64,000 bases of DNA from Enterococcus_D sp050529585 (GCF_050529585.1 NZ_CP172882.1:434001-498000); one strand, 5' to 3'; numbered from the stretch's first letter, positions 1 to 9,536 are shown. Translations and numbers: made by a program. The notes: generated by a model not told the origin, from the letters alone.

Positions 1-14
1 GTAGGAGAGAATAT

Positions 15-1346
15 ATGATCATCTCAGAGTTATTTGTATATCAAAACGATACAAAAGAGGTTGCGGATGCAGTTTGTCAATTGTTAGAAGAAACCAATGT
101 AGACCTAAGCGTATTGGAAAAGCCGATTATTCTTGAAATCGATGCTGAGTTGAACCAAGATGTGCGGGTAGATCCCACTGCGTGCCGGATCGTTGGACGC
201 ACTTCTCAAGAGTTGTTTCACGGCGTAACAGCGTACCTGCTTTTGGCCAGCGCAAAAGAAATCGCTCATCCAGTTGCACATACTGCCAAGATCGATGAAC
301 GTTGTGTGATGATTGATATCGGACGTAAATTCTATTCGTTGAATGCGTTAAAAGCCCTAATAAGAAGCATGGCTTGGTTTCAATTTACCCATTTACAGCT
401 GCATTTTTCTGAAAATGAAGGGTTTCGCATCGAATCCGACTTGTTTCCAGAAATCGTGTCAGAGGAACACCTTAAAAAGAAAGAAATCAAGGCGCTTATT
501 GCTTATGCCAAAAATTATTTTATCGAGATCATTCCAGATTTAGATTCTCCAGGACATTTGGAACAAGCGTTGAAGACGCATCCAGAATGGCAATTACCAA
601 TGGCCTCTGGAGAAAAAGATGTACACGCATTAAACATTTTGAATGCGGAGGCAGTCTCTTTCATGAAAGCTTTGTATGAAGAATATGGAGACTTATTTGC
701 CGAGAGTGCCTATTTTCATATTGGCGGGGATGAGTTTATCGACTTTGATGCATTAGAAAAATATCCTGTCTTAACCGAAGCTGCCAAAGAAAGGTTTGGA
801 GAAAGGGCGAGTGGCATTGAAGTGTTTATCGAATACGTCAATAACATGATTGATCATGTCGCGTCGCTAGGATTTACTGTGCGGGTGTGGAATGATGGCT
901 TCTATCGCTTGAATCGTGACGAACAGGTATCCTTATCTAAAGAGTGTCAAATCTCTTACTGGACTCGTTGGAACCCAAATATGGCTCCAGTTTCTTTCTT
1001 CTTTGAAAATGGCTATCAAGTGATTAATCACAATGATAACTTTTTCTATTATGTTTTGGGTGAAGCAGCCGGCTATACGTATCCTACTTATGAAAAAATC
1101 CAAGAAACATTCCAATTGACGACCTTTGCAAATAATCAGACTGTAGATGAGAAATGGTTGGATCAAACACCCGCCATAGCGTTGGCCATCTGGGCAGATA
1201 TCCCAGAGGCGAGAACTGGCCGCGCGGTTATCGAGGATGTATTCTGGATTCAAGCAGCCATGATCCAGAAGGTTTATGGTATCGAACAACCAAAAACGAC
1301 ATTTGCGCCTTTATATGCTGCCTGGCAAAAAGGCTTGATGCAATAA
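15..1346 (+). CDS. GH20 beta-N-acetylhexosaminidase
   Basis: 443 aa enzyme expected to remove terminal beta-linked GlcNAc or GalNAc from oligosaccharides. The GH20 signature HIGGDE lies at residues 235-240; D239 and E240 would be the residue that orients the substrate acetamido group and the general acid. A DSPGH segment earlier in the barrel also fits the family. There is no signal peptide, so it should act in the cytoplasm on imported sugars. The ATG follows a TAGGAGA ribosome site by a few bases at the very edge of the window, so upstream operon partners may be cut off. A strong hairpin ends the transcript. GH20 family assignment is firm; the exact linkage specificity is not readable. Confidence 0.9.
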   Translation: MIISELFVYQNDTKEVADAVCQLLEETNVDLSVLEKPIILEIDAELNQDVRVDPTACRIVGRTSQELFHGVTAYLLLASAKEIAHPVAHTAKIDERCVMIDIGRKFYSLNALKALIRSMAWFQFTHLQLHFSENEGFRIESDLFPEIVSEEHLKKKEIKALIAYAKNYFIEIIPDLDSPGHLEQALKTHPEWQLPMASGEKDVHALNILNAEAVSFMKALYEEYGDLFAESAYFHIGGDEFIDFDALEKYPVLTEAAKERFGERASGIEVFIEYVNNMIDHVASLGFTVRVWNDGFYRLNRDEQVSLSKECQISYWTRWNPNMAPVSFFFENGYQVINHNDNFFYYVLGEAAGYTYPTYEKIQETFQLTTFANNQTVDEKWLDQTPAIALAIWADIPEARTGRAVIEDVFWIQAAMIQKVYGIEQPKTTFAPLYAAWQKGLMQ

Positions 1347-1386
1347 AGCATCGCTAGAAAATTTAGAATCAAAACCCAGCATAAAC

Positions 1387-1433
1387 AAAAACCACTTAGT
1401 CTCCATGAAACAACTGGAGACTAAGTGGTTTTT
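1387..1433. terminator. Bidirectional terminator between GH20 and GH29 genes
   Basis: A near-perfect inverted repeat (arms of about 19 bp around ACCACTTAGTCTCCA) has an A-run on one side and a T-run on the other, and sits between convergent genes. It can terminate both the GH20 transcript and the minus-strand fucosidase operon. Confidence 0.9.
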
Positions 1434-1511
1434 GCATGGTTATGACGTAAATAGCTGCTTGAAGGATCATGGGGAAACCCGCAGTGCATGGATCATCAAA
1501 TGCAAGAAAGA

Positions 1512-2816
1512 TCATTCTGGTTGTAACGTGATTTCAAGAACTGGAACCAAAACAGTTGGTTTGATCGTAGGGAGCAGCACCAAAAGGTCATCTGGCTGAA
1601 TCGTTTCTTCTGTGGAGGTAATGACCTCATCAGGATCAAATCCGCGATAAGATATTTCAGAGCCGTCATTGAGTAAATGAATGGCCGCCACCTGATTTGC
1701 GATCCCTTTTAAATAAATCTGCTTATATGGATAGGAGAAAATATGCAGATACAATTTGTTGTTGTTTTGCGTATAGCGGCAATCACTTGGCGCAAGGTAC
1801 TTGCTGGGTCCGCATGAATAGATGGCTCTTTGATGCAGCCGCATCCACTCTCCGATTTCATGCAATCGCTGCAGTGTACGAGAATCAATTTCTCCTCTAG
1901 CATTTGGTCCGATATTCATTAGGAAATTGCCATTTTTTGACACGGTATCAATCAACATTTTTATGAGCATGTCACTGGATTTCCATTCTTGGTTGTCACG
2001 ATCATACCCCCAAGTACCATACATTGTTTGGCAGGCCTCCCAAAGAACTGGCAAGCCGTCCTTTTCAAATGGTTTTTCAGGCTGGAACTGTTCTGGAGTG
2101 ACCACACCATGGCCGAGACCGAGTCGATCATTTAGTAACATTTCAGGTTGATGTTTACGACAGATAGCTGCCAACCGTTCGCTGTCCCAATCTTGGGCAC
2201 CTTTTCCTTTTGACCAGCCCCAATCTCGATGACTGTATGGAAAATCGAACCACATATAGTCGATCTTGCCGTAATTGGTGACCAATTCTTCTACTTGTCC
2301 GGCAATGAAATCTTGATAGATCCGGATGTCTCTTTGCTCATTTTTGGCTCTTTCAACTTGATTGTCTCTTTGTGGGTGTAAGCCGTCTAAGGTAAAGTGA
2401 GGATGGTACCAGTCAATCAAGGAGTGATACAGTCCAACTTTGATTCCTTCTGCTCTAAAAGCCGGCAGTAGCTCCGCAAGAAAATCTCGTTTGAAGGAAG
2501 TATTGGTTACTTTATAATCAGTCAGTTGGCTATCCCAAAGTGCGAAGCCTTCGTGATGTTTGGTCGTAAAAACCATATAGCGTACACCAGCTTTTTTGGC
2601 TTCGGCGGCCCATGTTTTTGCATCAAATAAATCAGGATCAAAAAAATCGAAATACCTTTTTCGGTAGTCTTTTGGCTCGATTTTCTCCGTTGTCATATAC
2701 CATTCATGACGCGCGCCAATACTAAACAACCCAAAGTGAATAAATAAGCCGAAACGGTCCTGGATGAACCATTCAGGTGAAGGGTAAGCGGTGGGCCAAT
2801 TTGCAAATTGTGTCAT
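1512..2816 (-). CDS. GH29 alpha-L-fucosidase (first of three)
   Basis: 434 aa. GH29 features: an N-terminal FGLFIHFG motif, the TTKHHEGFALW segment, and the nucleophile Asp in the YMWFD motif (about D191 from the chosen start). The ATG at 2816 is preferred over an in-frame TTG at 2840 because AAGGAG lies 9 bases before it. No signal peptide, so cytoplasmic fucose release is likely. It is the last gene of a minus-strand operon (DUF624, GH20, NTF2-like, this gene). The C-terminal part is a short beta-rich domain as in other GH29 enzymes. Whether it prefers alpha-1,2, 1,3/4 or 1,6 linkages cannot be read from the sequence. Confidence 0.9.
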   Translation of the reverse strand: MTQFANWPTAYPSPEWFIQDRFGLFIHFGLFSIGARHEWYMTTEKIEPKDYRKRYFDFFDPDLFDAKTWAAEAKKAGVRYMVFTTKHHEGFALWDSQLTDYKVTNTSFKRDFLAELLPAFRAEGIKVGLYHSLIDWYHPHFTLDGLHPQRDNQVERAKNEQRDIRIYQDFIAGQVEELVTNYGKIDYMWFDFPYSHRDWGWSKGKGAQDWDSERLAAICRKHQPEMLLNDRLGLGHGVVTPEQFQPEKPFEKDGLPVLWEACQTMYGTWGYDRDNQEWKSSDMLIKMLIDTVSKNGNFLMNIGPNARGEIDSRTLQRLHEIGEWMRLHQRAIYSCGPSKYLAPSDCRYTQNNNKLYLHIFSYPYKQIYLKGIANQVAAIHLLNDGSEISYRGFDPDEVITSTEETIQPDDLLVLLPTIKPTVLVPVLEITLQPE

Positions 2817-2840
2817 TGTCTCGTACTCCTTTTGATTCAA

Positions 2841-3329
2841 TCAGTCAAGAAATTCTGTATTGGTCATGACTGTTTGTTGTATTTTCCATTCAGCACCTTC
2901 TTTGATAAACGTGTGATGGGCTTGCGTAATATGGTTTCGATAGTTATTTTCGCCTAGGTTGATCGTTTTTTGCTGGGCAGCAACGAGCATGGTGTTCGCT
3001 TCTTGTTTGATGACTTCAAAAGAAAGCAAGGTATGGGCTAATGTGTATTCGTCAAAGAAAGGGATCATTTCTGCTTTTGTTTCTTCTTCAGCGTGCAACA
3101 CAAGTGTATCCGTATATGCGTCAATATCTTTCTCAGTCGCTGCTTGCAGGTTCCTTTCTAATAAGACAAAGCATGCTTGGGCAGCTTCTTGATCGGTGAT
3201 CGCCCCAGTGATTTCAGCTGGCTCGTTGACTTGAGAAGTTGCTTTTGGCGCAGAGAGGTAGAAAGTGATCACCAATCCAATCGCGAATACACTGAAGGTC
3301 AATACCCATTTTTTTAAGTGTTTGTTCAT
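2841..3329 (-). CDS. Membrane-anchored NTF2-like small protein
   Basis: 162 aa. Residues about 8-26 form one hydrophobic segment after a KHLKK basic start, with no lipobox Cys, so the protein is probably anchored by an uncleaved N-terminal helix. The remainder has the helix-then-sheet pattern of NTF2/SnoaL-type folds, with a C-terminal EWKIQQTVMTNTE strand pair. Such domains often bind small ligands or serve in assembly; no catalytic function can be assigned. It lies between the GH20 and GH29 genes of the same operon, 24 bases before the fucosidase start and 20 bases after the GH20 stop. It may sense or bind glycans at the cell surface, which is inference only. Confidence 0.6.
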   Translation of the reverse strand: MNKHLKKWVLTFSVFAIGLVITFYLSAPKATSQVNEPAEITGAITDQEAAQACFVLLERNLQAATEKDIDAYTDTLVLHAEEETKAEMIPFFDEYTLAHTLLSFEVIKQEANTMLVAAQQKTINLGENNYRNHITQAHHTFIKEGAEWKIQQTVMTNTEFLD

Positions 3330-3349
3330 ATGAAATAATCCTTTCTTGG

Positions 3350-5224
3350 TTAAACATCTGAAATTTTGCTAGGACTATAAATACCTTGGAATAGATTGCG
3401 ACCAAAACCTGATGGCGCAGGATAGGGTTCATCAAAGGGCAGTCGGGGACTTTCTAATTCAGGCAGTGATGGGATAGTTCCTGCTAAGTAGTTTTCTAAG
3501 CGCCAAATCGTTGTTTGTATCCGCTTGGTCAGCGCTCCATAGCGCAGATCAATGATCTCAAAACCAAAAGGCTTGTACCACTCAAACCAAAGGGATCGAT
3601 GAGCCTGATACAGATGCTGAAGTTCTGCATGTAGTTGCTGGGCACGGGTTATATGCTGCTGTAACGCGTGACGATCTTTTTTTTGATAGGCTTGAACAAG
3701 CGAATGGCCAAAGTCGACTTTAAGAGCCAGCACTACTGCCAATTGTTGATAAAACTGAAACATCGATGCAGTATCAGATGAGGTCGTTATCTGTTGCAAG
3801 TCTTTTGCCAATTGTTGGTAATGTGTTTTAAGCGGTTGTGCAGCCAATGTTTCATCGTAAAGACCAAACAATAAATCTTGGTATAGCGCCAATTTGCTTG
3901 GATGCGCGCCATGAGGATTGTCTTTGGGAACACCAGGAGTCTGGTCAAAATCTGACAATAAAAAGAAATCATCCGCTTCAAGTTGATGGAATCGCATGAA
4001 GCGCACCTTGATATCAGCCAAACTAGGGGTTTCGTGAAACTGGTATTCTGCAAATAGCTGTAACCCCAATAAACTTGAAATGAGCGGTGTTTCTGCTCCG
4101 TCATCACCCCACAGTGTCCCATAGACAGTATCGATCTTCTCTTTTTTTGCAGCCGACAATCCAGCCGACATTGTAGCAAATGTTTTGCCATAATTGGGTG
4201 CAAGACCATTCCACGTCCAAATTCCTCCAGCGAAAATGGTCGGCCGCTTTAACTTTTTGTGTTCTTTAAAGAGCCGCTGATAGGTTCGTTCCTCGTGATG
4301 ATAATAATCCCAATAGACCATCTCTACTTCTGGCATTTCTTGAATCAGTTCTTTTGGAAAATGAATCTCCTCATCATAATAATCACCAGTTTTTGAGCCA
4401 ATGCGAAAGAACATATCACTCCACATCATAGGTTTTAAAGCAAGACGCGCACAGATATCGACGACCTTTTGCAAATGTTTTGTCATAATAGAAAATCGGT
4501 CTTCTGGTCCATGCTGGTCATAATAACGGCCTTTGCCTAATTGATGGGCTTCGTCCATGCCAATATGGATTTTATTGGTCGTGAAACTTTGCTGGATCGA
4601 TCTCAAAGCGGCCTCGATCAAGTGATATGTCTTTGGTTCCCCCACAAGCAAGATATCGTTCGTATCTTTCATCTCCTTTGCAAATCCCCATTTCAATGGA
4701 TTTGTTAGGTGAGCCAGTGTTTGGATAGCCGGTACCAATTCGATACCTACGATTGCAGCATAGGCATCGAGTGCCTTTATTTCCTCTTGTGTGTATCTCC
4801 CTCGGAAATGGCCAAAATACGGATACTCAGGAATCTCATATGTGTCTTCCATATAAAGCATGCAGGTATTTAAGCCCATCTTGGCACAAAGCAACAAGAA
4901 TCGTTTGGCTTGGGCAATCGTCACGACTGCATTTCTAGAGAGATCAAGCATCGGGCCAATTTTGCTAAATTGCGGCTTTTCCTCTAATTCATACACAGAC
5001 TCAGGATGGGTGACTAACAGCGTCAATGCTCTAAATAGGTGGGCTTTTTCTTGATAATGAATCGTGGTACCATTCTTTCTTCTAGCAATTTTTAATGGAC
5101 CTGCTTGCTGGATCAAGGCCAATTTTTCTCCTTCAGCGTCCAATTGGATATTTAATTCAGGGGTCACGATGGGCCAAAAATCTTCTAGATTTGATGCCAT
5201 AGGTTGTTGTAAACAAATCTTCAT
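3350..5224 (-). CDS. GH20 beta-N-acetylhexosaminidase, GH20C-like
   Basis: 624 aa. The active-site motif HIGMDEA (D224-E225) replaces the usual HxGGDE, followed by LGKGRYYDQ. This variant resembles streptococcal GH20C-type exo-hexosaminidases, as far as I recall. A barrel and a long helical C-terminal region (rich in Gln and His, roughly residues 430-600) follow. The start is set at the ATG 5224 (KICLQQ), because upstream in-frame codons overlap the preceding DUF624 gene; the gap to that gene is then 16 bases. No signal peptide. It should remove terminal GlcNAc/GalNAc inside the cell, complementing the other GH20 at 15-1346. Family assignment is good, subfamily is inference. Confidence 0.85.
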   Translation of the reverse strand: MKICLQQPMASNLEDFWPIVTPELNIQLDAEGEKLALIQQAGPLKIARRKNGTTIHYQEKAHLFRALTLLVTHPESVYELEEKPQFSKIGPMLDLSRNAVVTIAQAKRFLLLCAKMGLNTCMLYMEDTYEIPEYPYFGHFRGRYTQEEIKALDAYAAIVGIELVPAIQTLAHLTNPLKWGFAKEMKDTNDILLVGEPKTYHLIEAALRSIQQSFTTNKIHIGMDEAHQLGKGRYYDQHGPEDRFSIMTKHLQKVVDICARLALKPMMWSDMFFRIGSKTGDYYDEEIHFPKELIQEMPEVEMVYWDYYHHEERTYQRLFKEHKKLKRPTIFAGGIWTWNGLAPNYGKTFATMSAGLSAAKKEKIDTVYGTLWGDDGAETPLISSLLGLQLFAEYQFHETPSLADIKVRFMRFHQLEADDFFLLSDFDQTPGVPKDNPHGAHPSKLALYQDLLFGLYDETLAAQPLKTHYQQLAKDLQQITTSSDTASMFQFYQQLAVVLALKVDFGHSLVQAYQKKDRHALQQHITRAQQLHAELQHLYQAHRSLWFEWYKPFGFEIIDLRYGALTKRIQTTIWRLENYLAGTIPSLPELESPRLPFDEPYPAPSGFGRNLFQGIYSPSKISDV

Positions 5225-5240
5225 GTTTTTTTTTCTTTCA

Positions 5241-5870
5241 TCACTCAGTGACTGTGCTTTTTTTCTCTGCGCGCTGCATCGCCTGGAAAGTAAACCAGCT
5301 GATTGGAAAAATAACCATCGGGATGAACGCTGTAATGACCAAAATAGGAAAGAATGTTGCAATGACAGATGCCACAAAAACGCCTAAAACAATCGCCAGT
5401 GTTTGCGGAATGCTGATCAGCATCAACATGAATGATAGTTTAAAATACTGGAGATTGCGCAATTGATAGCGTAAGTAAACAGGGAACAGATAAATACCGA
5501 TCAGTATGCTTGATAAGAAAAACAAGGTGAGAACAAAATGAATCAAACTATTTTGTAAAAAAGTACTGGAGATTCGTAAATCTATCCATAAGAAAGCGAT
5601 GATCGCAAAGAGTATATACCCTAATTCGTTGGCCGTTTTAAAATGGGCGTGATAGGTCTGTTTAAACCAAGGATAGATACGAACGGGAACCTCTTTTTTT
5701 TGAAAAACCAACAAAAAATAGTCCATGACAGTAGCCGCTGCTGGAAAGATACCTAAGAGTATGCCCCCTCTCACTATATAAAACAGGCAGATAAATTGCA
5801 GTTTTATCAATAAGAGCAACCAGTCCCCTAACTGATATGAAAAACGATATAGTTGTTTGTTTTCTTCCAT
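5241..5870 (-). CDS. DUF624 (YesL-like) membrane protein
   Basis: 209 aa with about five hydrophobic segments and a GIFPAAATVM motif near residue 40, typical of the DUF624/YesL family found beside carbohydrate ABC transporters and glycosidases. Molecular function is unknown; a helper role in sugar uptake or membrane assembly is often guessed. It is the first gene of the minus-strand operon that continues into the GH20, NTF2-like and GH29 genes. A cre-like site lies 25 bases upstream of its start. A second DUF624 gene occurs at 44842 with the other sugar transporter, so the window has one per locus. Confidence 0.75.
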   Translation of the reverse strand: MEENKQLYRFSYQLGDWLLLLIKLQFICLFYIVRGGILLGIFPAAATVMDYFLLVFQKKEVPVRIYPWFKQTYHAHFKTANELGYILFAIIAFLWIDLRISSTFLQNSLIHFVLTLFFLSSILIGIYLFPVYLRYQLRNLQYFKLSFMLMLISIPQTLAIVLGVFVASVIATFFPILVITAFIPMVIFPISWFTFQAMQRAEKKSTVTE

Positions 5871-5894
5871 ATAAATCCCTCCATTTGTTTAAAA

Positions 5895-5908
5895 TGTTAG
5901 CACTTACA
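5895..5908. promoter_or_regulatory. cre-like CcpA operator candidate
   Basis: Minus strand reads TGTAAGTGCTAACA, one mismatch from TGNAARCGNWWNCA. It sits just upstream of the DUF624 start in the divergent region with the 6115 fucosidase. This suggests glucose repression of the operon. Confidence 0.45.
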
Positions 5909-6033
5909 TTGTTGATTGAATAGGGCAGAATCAATAGAACATAGTCAAGCCATATTTTACATAGTCAAAAAAAGTGAAGGCGCTAGTTCTTGCCTCATCG
6001 CTTCTCTTCGATCGTAAGCGGCGATTGCTTGTT

Positions 6034-6063
6034 TTGACATAAGCGGTCAATGTTACATATTGT
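6034..6063 (+). promoter_or_regulatory. Putative sigma-A promoter for GH29 gene at 6115
   Basis: A perfect TTGACA (6034-6039) is followed after 18 bases by TATTGT (6058-6063), 52 bases before the fucosidase ATG. Both boxes and their position support a promoter. Confidence 0.5.
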
Positions 6064-6114
6064 CTGAGTCTGAAAATTTGGGTAAGTTTTTGGTAAAGAA
6101 AGGGGTTGCAAACA

Positions 6115-7455
6115 ATGAGCATAATTCGTGGCGACATTGAAGAGGCAAAGACGATCGAAGAAGATGCACAAAATTATCCTGAGAGTCCGATGCTTAAAGA
6201 ACGTTTAGAATGGTTTCAAGATTTAAAGTTTGGGGTGATTTTTCACTATGGTTTATACGCTCAGGCAGGCATCGTTGAATCGTGGCAGCTGTCTGAAGAA
6301 GATGTGTGGGCTAGAGAGGGACGAGAATTCCGAGAAGACTTTCAGCAGCTGCAGCTGGATTATTGGCAGTTGATCAACACATTCAATCCAACCAAGCTGG
6401 ATACGGATCGTTGGGCGCAAATATGTCAAGAAGCCGGTTTTAAATATTGTATTTTTACAACCAAACACCATGATGGATTTAATATGTACAATACCATGGA
6501 GACCGAGTATAAAGTTGGCGGCAAGCTCAGTCCATTTAAAAGAGATATTTTCCAAGAAGTAGTGACCTCGTTTCGCAATGCAGGTATGGGAATCGGTGCT
6601 TACTACTCAAAGGCCGATTGGTATTCACCGTTTTATTGGTTAGATGATGGGCAAAAAAAGGGGAGAAGAGCAAGTTATGATACAACACAGCATCCAGAAA
6701 TCTGGTCACGCTATGTCTCTTTTGTGCATCATCAGATTCATGAGATCACAACCAATTATGGTGAGGTTGATCTGCTCTGGTTAGATGGCGGTTGGTGTGG
6801 ACAAGGGAAAGAAGACCTTCAGATGGATCGCTTAGCAGAAATTGCTAGAGAAAATCAACCCGAGTTAATTATTGTTGATCGGATGATGGGTGGGCGTCAT
6901 GAAAATTATGTCACACCAGAAAGAAAAATACCTGAGAATGATGAAATCCCAAAAAAAGTCTGGGAGAGCAATATTCCAATTGGGAATGATTGGGGTTATG
7001 TCCCAACGGATACCTTTAAATCTAGTCAGGAGTTAATTGACACATTGATCGACGTTGTCAGTAAAGGCGGGAATTTGATTTTAGGCGTCGGGCCCACGCC
7101 AGAGGGCACATTTACAAGCGAAGAAACAAACATATTGTCTGAGATTGGTGCATGGTTAAAGCATTATGGCGAAGGGATTTATGAGACCAGAAGCAAAATA
7201 AAAGGGAAACAAAATGGCTGGTGGTTTACTTTTCCTAAAGAAGGGACACATCATTATGCGTTTTGCAGCCTAACTGAAGTTGCAAAAACAAACATCTATC
7301 TCACCGATTTGGATGCCGAACATGCACGAATCACCGACTTGTCAACAAACAAAGTCATTAAAGTTTTAAACGAGGATGGTCGTCCTTATCTACAAAAAAC
7401 AGATATCCATTTTCCGGAAAATGGAGCGATTGGTTTAAAAATAGAAAAAAGATAA
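6115..7455 (+). CDS. GH29 alpha-L-fucosidase (second of three)
   Basis: 446 aa. GH29 features: FGVIFHYGLYAQ near residue 42, the FTTKHHDGFNMY motif, and the expected nucleophile Asp in VDLLWLDGG (about D224). The ATG at 6115 is chosen because AGGGG lies 9 bases upstream; an in-frame TTG at 6106 directly abuts that ribosome site and is unlikely. No signal peptide. It is divergent from the DUF624 operon and upstream of the Lpl-type transporter genes, from which it is separated by 176 bases containing a cre site. It differs clearly from the other two fucosidases here, so a different linkage preference is likely but not demonstrable. Confidence 0.9.
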   Translation: MSIIRGDIEEAKTIEEDAQNYPESPMLKERLEWFQDLKFGVIFHYGLYAQAGIVESWQLSEEDVWAREGREFREDFQQLQLDYWQLINTFNPTKLDTDRWAQICQEAGFKYCIFTTKHHDGFNMYNTMETEYKVGGKLSPFKRDIFQEVVTSFRNAGMGIGAYYSKADWYSPFYWLDDGQKKGRRASYDTTQHPEIWSRYVSFVHHQIHEITTNYGEVDLLWLDGGWCGQGKEDLQMDRLAEIARENQPELIIVDRMMGGRHENYVTPERKIPENDEIPKKVWESNIPIGNDWGYVPTDTFKSSQELIDTLIDVVSKGGNLILGVGPTPEGTFTSEETNILSEIGAWLKHYGEGIYETRSKIKGKQNGWWFTFPKEGTHHYAFCSLTEVAKTNIYLTDLDAEHARITDLSTNKVIKVLNEDGRPYLQKTDIHFPENGAIGLKIEKR

Positions 7456-7583
7456 CTATTATTGACCGATTTTCTATGCATATGGTTCATATGTATTTTA
7501 TGCAATTCCATGAGAAAAGACTGATGTATCAATCAGAACAACGAAAATATGTGATTATTTGATGTAAAAATTACATATTGATA

Positions 7584-7597
7584 TGAAAGCGAATTCA
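7584..7597 (+). promoter_or_regulatory. cre site (CcpA) upstream of transporter operon
   Basis: TGAAAGCGAATTCA matches the TGNAARCGNWWNCA consensus at every position. It lies 35 bases before the first permease start, where bound CcpA would block initiation. This predicts repression of the importer and following glycosidases by preferred sugars. Confidence 0.65.
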
Positions 7598-7631
7598 TTA
7601 CATGATTTAATCATGAGCGTAAGGAGGAGAT

Positions 7632-8588
7632 ATGATGGAAGCAGCAACGATCAAAAAAGAGCAAGCAAAATCACCAGAAAAGCTGAACAGTATAAAAATT
7701 AGGATAAGAAAAAGCAAGCAGTTATATCTTTTTGTTTTACCAGCTTTTCTGATCATTTTAATTTTTTCCTATGGACCAATGTATGGTGTGATCATCGCAT
7801 TTAAAGATTATATGCCTTCTTTAGGAATCTTTGGCAGTCCATGGGTAGGGTTTAAGCACTTTCAGCGGTTTTTTGATTCCTATTATTTTTGGGATTTAAT
7901 TAAAAATACTGTCGGTATCAGTGTGTATTCTCTTGTAGTAGGTTTTCCGTTACCAATAATCTTGGCGTTGGCTTTGAACGAAATTAAGGATGGGCCATTT
8001 AAGAAAATTACCCAAACAGTAACCTATGCACCTAATTTTATTGCCGTAGTTGTTATGGTAGGGATGGTTATTGCTTTTCTTTCCCCGTCGACTGGGATCA
8101 TCAATCATTTTCTTGAGTTGATTGGTATGGAACGAATCAATTTTATGACCAATCCTAGATGGTTCAAAACAATTTATGTCTTATCTGGCGTCTGGCAAGG
8201 AACCGGTTGGGGATCAGTGATTTATTTGGCCGCACTTTCTGGTGTCGATACCCAGCTGCATGAAGCAGCAACAATCGATGGTGCATCAAGACTCCAACGG
8301 GTTTGGTACATCAATATCCCAACGATTATGCCAACGATGGTCATCCTATTGATCATGAGTTTTGGCAGTATTATGTCCGTTGGTTTTGAGAAAATTATTT
8401 TGATGCAAAACCCGTTGAATATGGCCTCGTCTAATGTGATTTCAACATTTGTTTATCAACAGGGTTTGTTAGATGCACAGTATAGTTTTGCGGCTGCTGT
8501 GGGATTGTTCAATTCATTGATCAATTCAGCTTTACTGATATTGGTCAATGCTGTTGCAAAAAGATTAAGTGATTCTAGTTTATTATAG
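7632..8588 (+). CDS. ABC sugar importer permease, LplB type
   Basis: 318 aa with six predicted membrane segments and the permease EAA loop HEAATIDGASRLQRVWYINIP near residues 212-232, the contact site for an ATPase. The N-terminal FVLPAFLIILIFSYGPMYG segment is typical of LplB/YtcP-like permeases of the CUT1 family. The ATG follows AAGGAGGAGA. It is the first gene of an operon with a second permease 10 bases downstream and a binding lipoprotein next. No ATPase gene accompanies it. The likely substrate, from the surrounding enzymes, is an oligosaccharide from fucosylated or N-linked host glycans. Confidence 0.9.
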   Translation: MMEAATIKKEQAKSPEKLNSIKIRIRKSKQLYLFVLPAFLIILIFSYGPMYGVIIAFKDYMPSLGIFGSPWVGFKHFQRFFDSYYFWDLIKNTVGISVYSLVVGFPLPIILALALNEIKDGPFKKITQTVTYAPNFIAVVVMVGMVIAFLSPSTGIINHFLELIGMERINFMTNPRWFKTIYVLSGVWQGTGWGSVIYLAALSGVDTQLHEAATIDGASRLQRVWYINIPTIMPTMVILLIMSFGSIMSVGFEKIILMQNPLNMASSNVISTFVYQQGLLDAQYSFAAAVGLFNSLINSALLILVNAVAKRLSDSSLL

Positions 8589-8598
8589 GGGGGAGAAC

Positions 8599-9513
8599 AT
8601 GAATACAAGTGTGATCAAAGAAACACGTGGCGACAAAATATTTCTGGGCTTTGTTTACTTCTTTTTACTATTGGCTTTGCTGATCGTTCTTTATCCGTTG
8701 ATTTATATCGTTAGTGCATCGATTTCCAATCCACATATGGTTAATTCTGGTGAAATGTGGCTATTGCCAAAAGGAATTACTTTAGAAGGTTACAAAACAT
8801 TGCTAGGCAATAACAGCATCTGGCGGGGATATGCCAATACGCTTTATTATACTGTCCTGGGTACATCGATCAATTTATTGGTGACACTCCCTTGTGCGTA
8901 TGCATTATCAAGAGATGATTTTTATGGACGCAGGGCTTTCACTAATTTCATGATCGTAACCATGTTTCTTTCTGGTGGTTTGATCCCAAGCTATTTATTG
9001 ATTAGAAGCTTGGGTATGCTGAACACCGTATGGGCCTTGGTGATCCCGGGGGCAGTCTCAGTCTACAATGTCGTCGTGACCCGTACTTTTTTCCAATCAA
9101 CGATTCCAAGAGAGATGGAAGAAGCTGCAATCGTCGATGGCTGCTCAGACTTTCGCTTGTTCATGCAGATCGTTTTGCCTTTATCGACACCGATCATTGC
9201 CGTCATGGCACTGTTTTATGGGGTTGGTCATTGGAATAGTTTCTTCAGTGCATTGATCTATTTGTCGGACAAATCGATGTATCCATTACAAATGGTATTA
9301 CGTGAAATCTTGATTTTACAAGATATGTCATCGAACACAGTAGGCAGCAACGTCACGGCAGAAGTGGCCAATATGTTATATAGCAAGCAGCAATTAGCAG
9401 CAGTAATAAAATACGGCGTAATGATCGTTTCTTCATTACCAGTTATTATTATTTATCCTTTCTTGCAAAAATATTTTGTAAAAGGGATGATGGTCGGTTC
9501 AATCAAAGGCTAA
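8599..9513 (+). CDS. ABC sugar importer permease, LplC type
   Basis: 304 aa, six membrane segments, with the EAA motif EMEEAAIVDGCSDFRLFMQIVLP in the C-terminal half. It resembles YtcP/LplC permeases that pair with LplB-like partners. The start at 8599 (NTSVIK) is chosen over an upstream in-frame ATG at 8569 that would overlap the previous gene, because a GGGGGAGA ribosome site lies immediately before it. It forms the transmembrane channel together with the product of 7632-8588. The end of the protein (FVKGMMVGSIKG) is the usual C-terminus of this subfamily. Confidence 0.9.
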   Translation: MNTSVIKETRGDKIFLGFVYFFLLLALLIVLYPLIYIVSASISNPHMVNSGEMWLLPKGITLEGYKTLLGNNSIWRGYANTLYYTVLGTSINLLVTLPCAYALSRDDFYGRRAFTNFMIVTMFLSGGLIPSYLLIRSLGMLNTVWALVIPGAVSVYNVVVTRTFFQSTIPREMEEAAIVDGCSDFRLFMQIVLPLSTPIIAVMALFYGVGHWNSFFSALIYLSDKSMYPLQMVLREILILQDMSSNTVGSNVTAEVANMLYSKQQLAAVIKYGVMIVSSLPVIIIYPFLQKYFVKGMMVGSIKG

Positions 9514-9536
9514 TACATTTTGAGGAGGAAAAGCAA

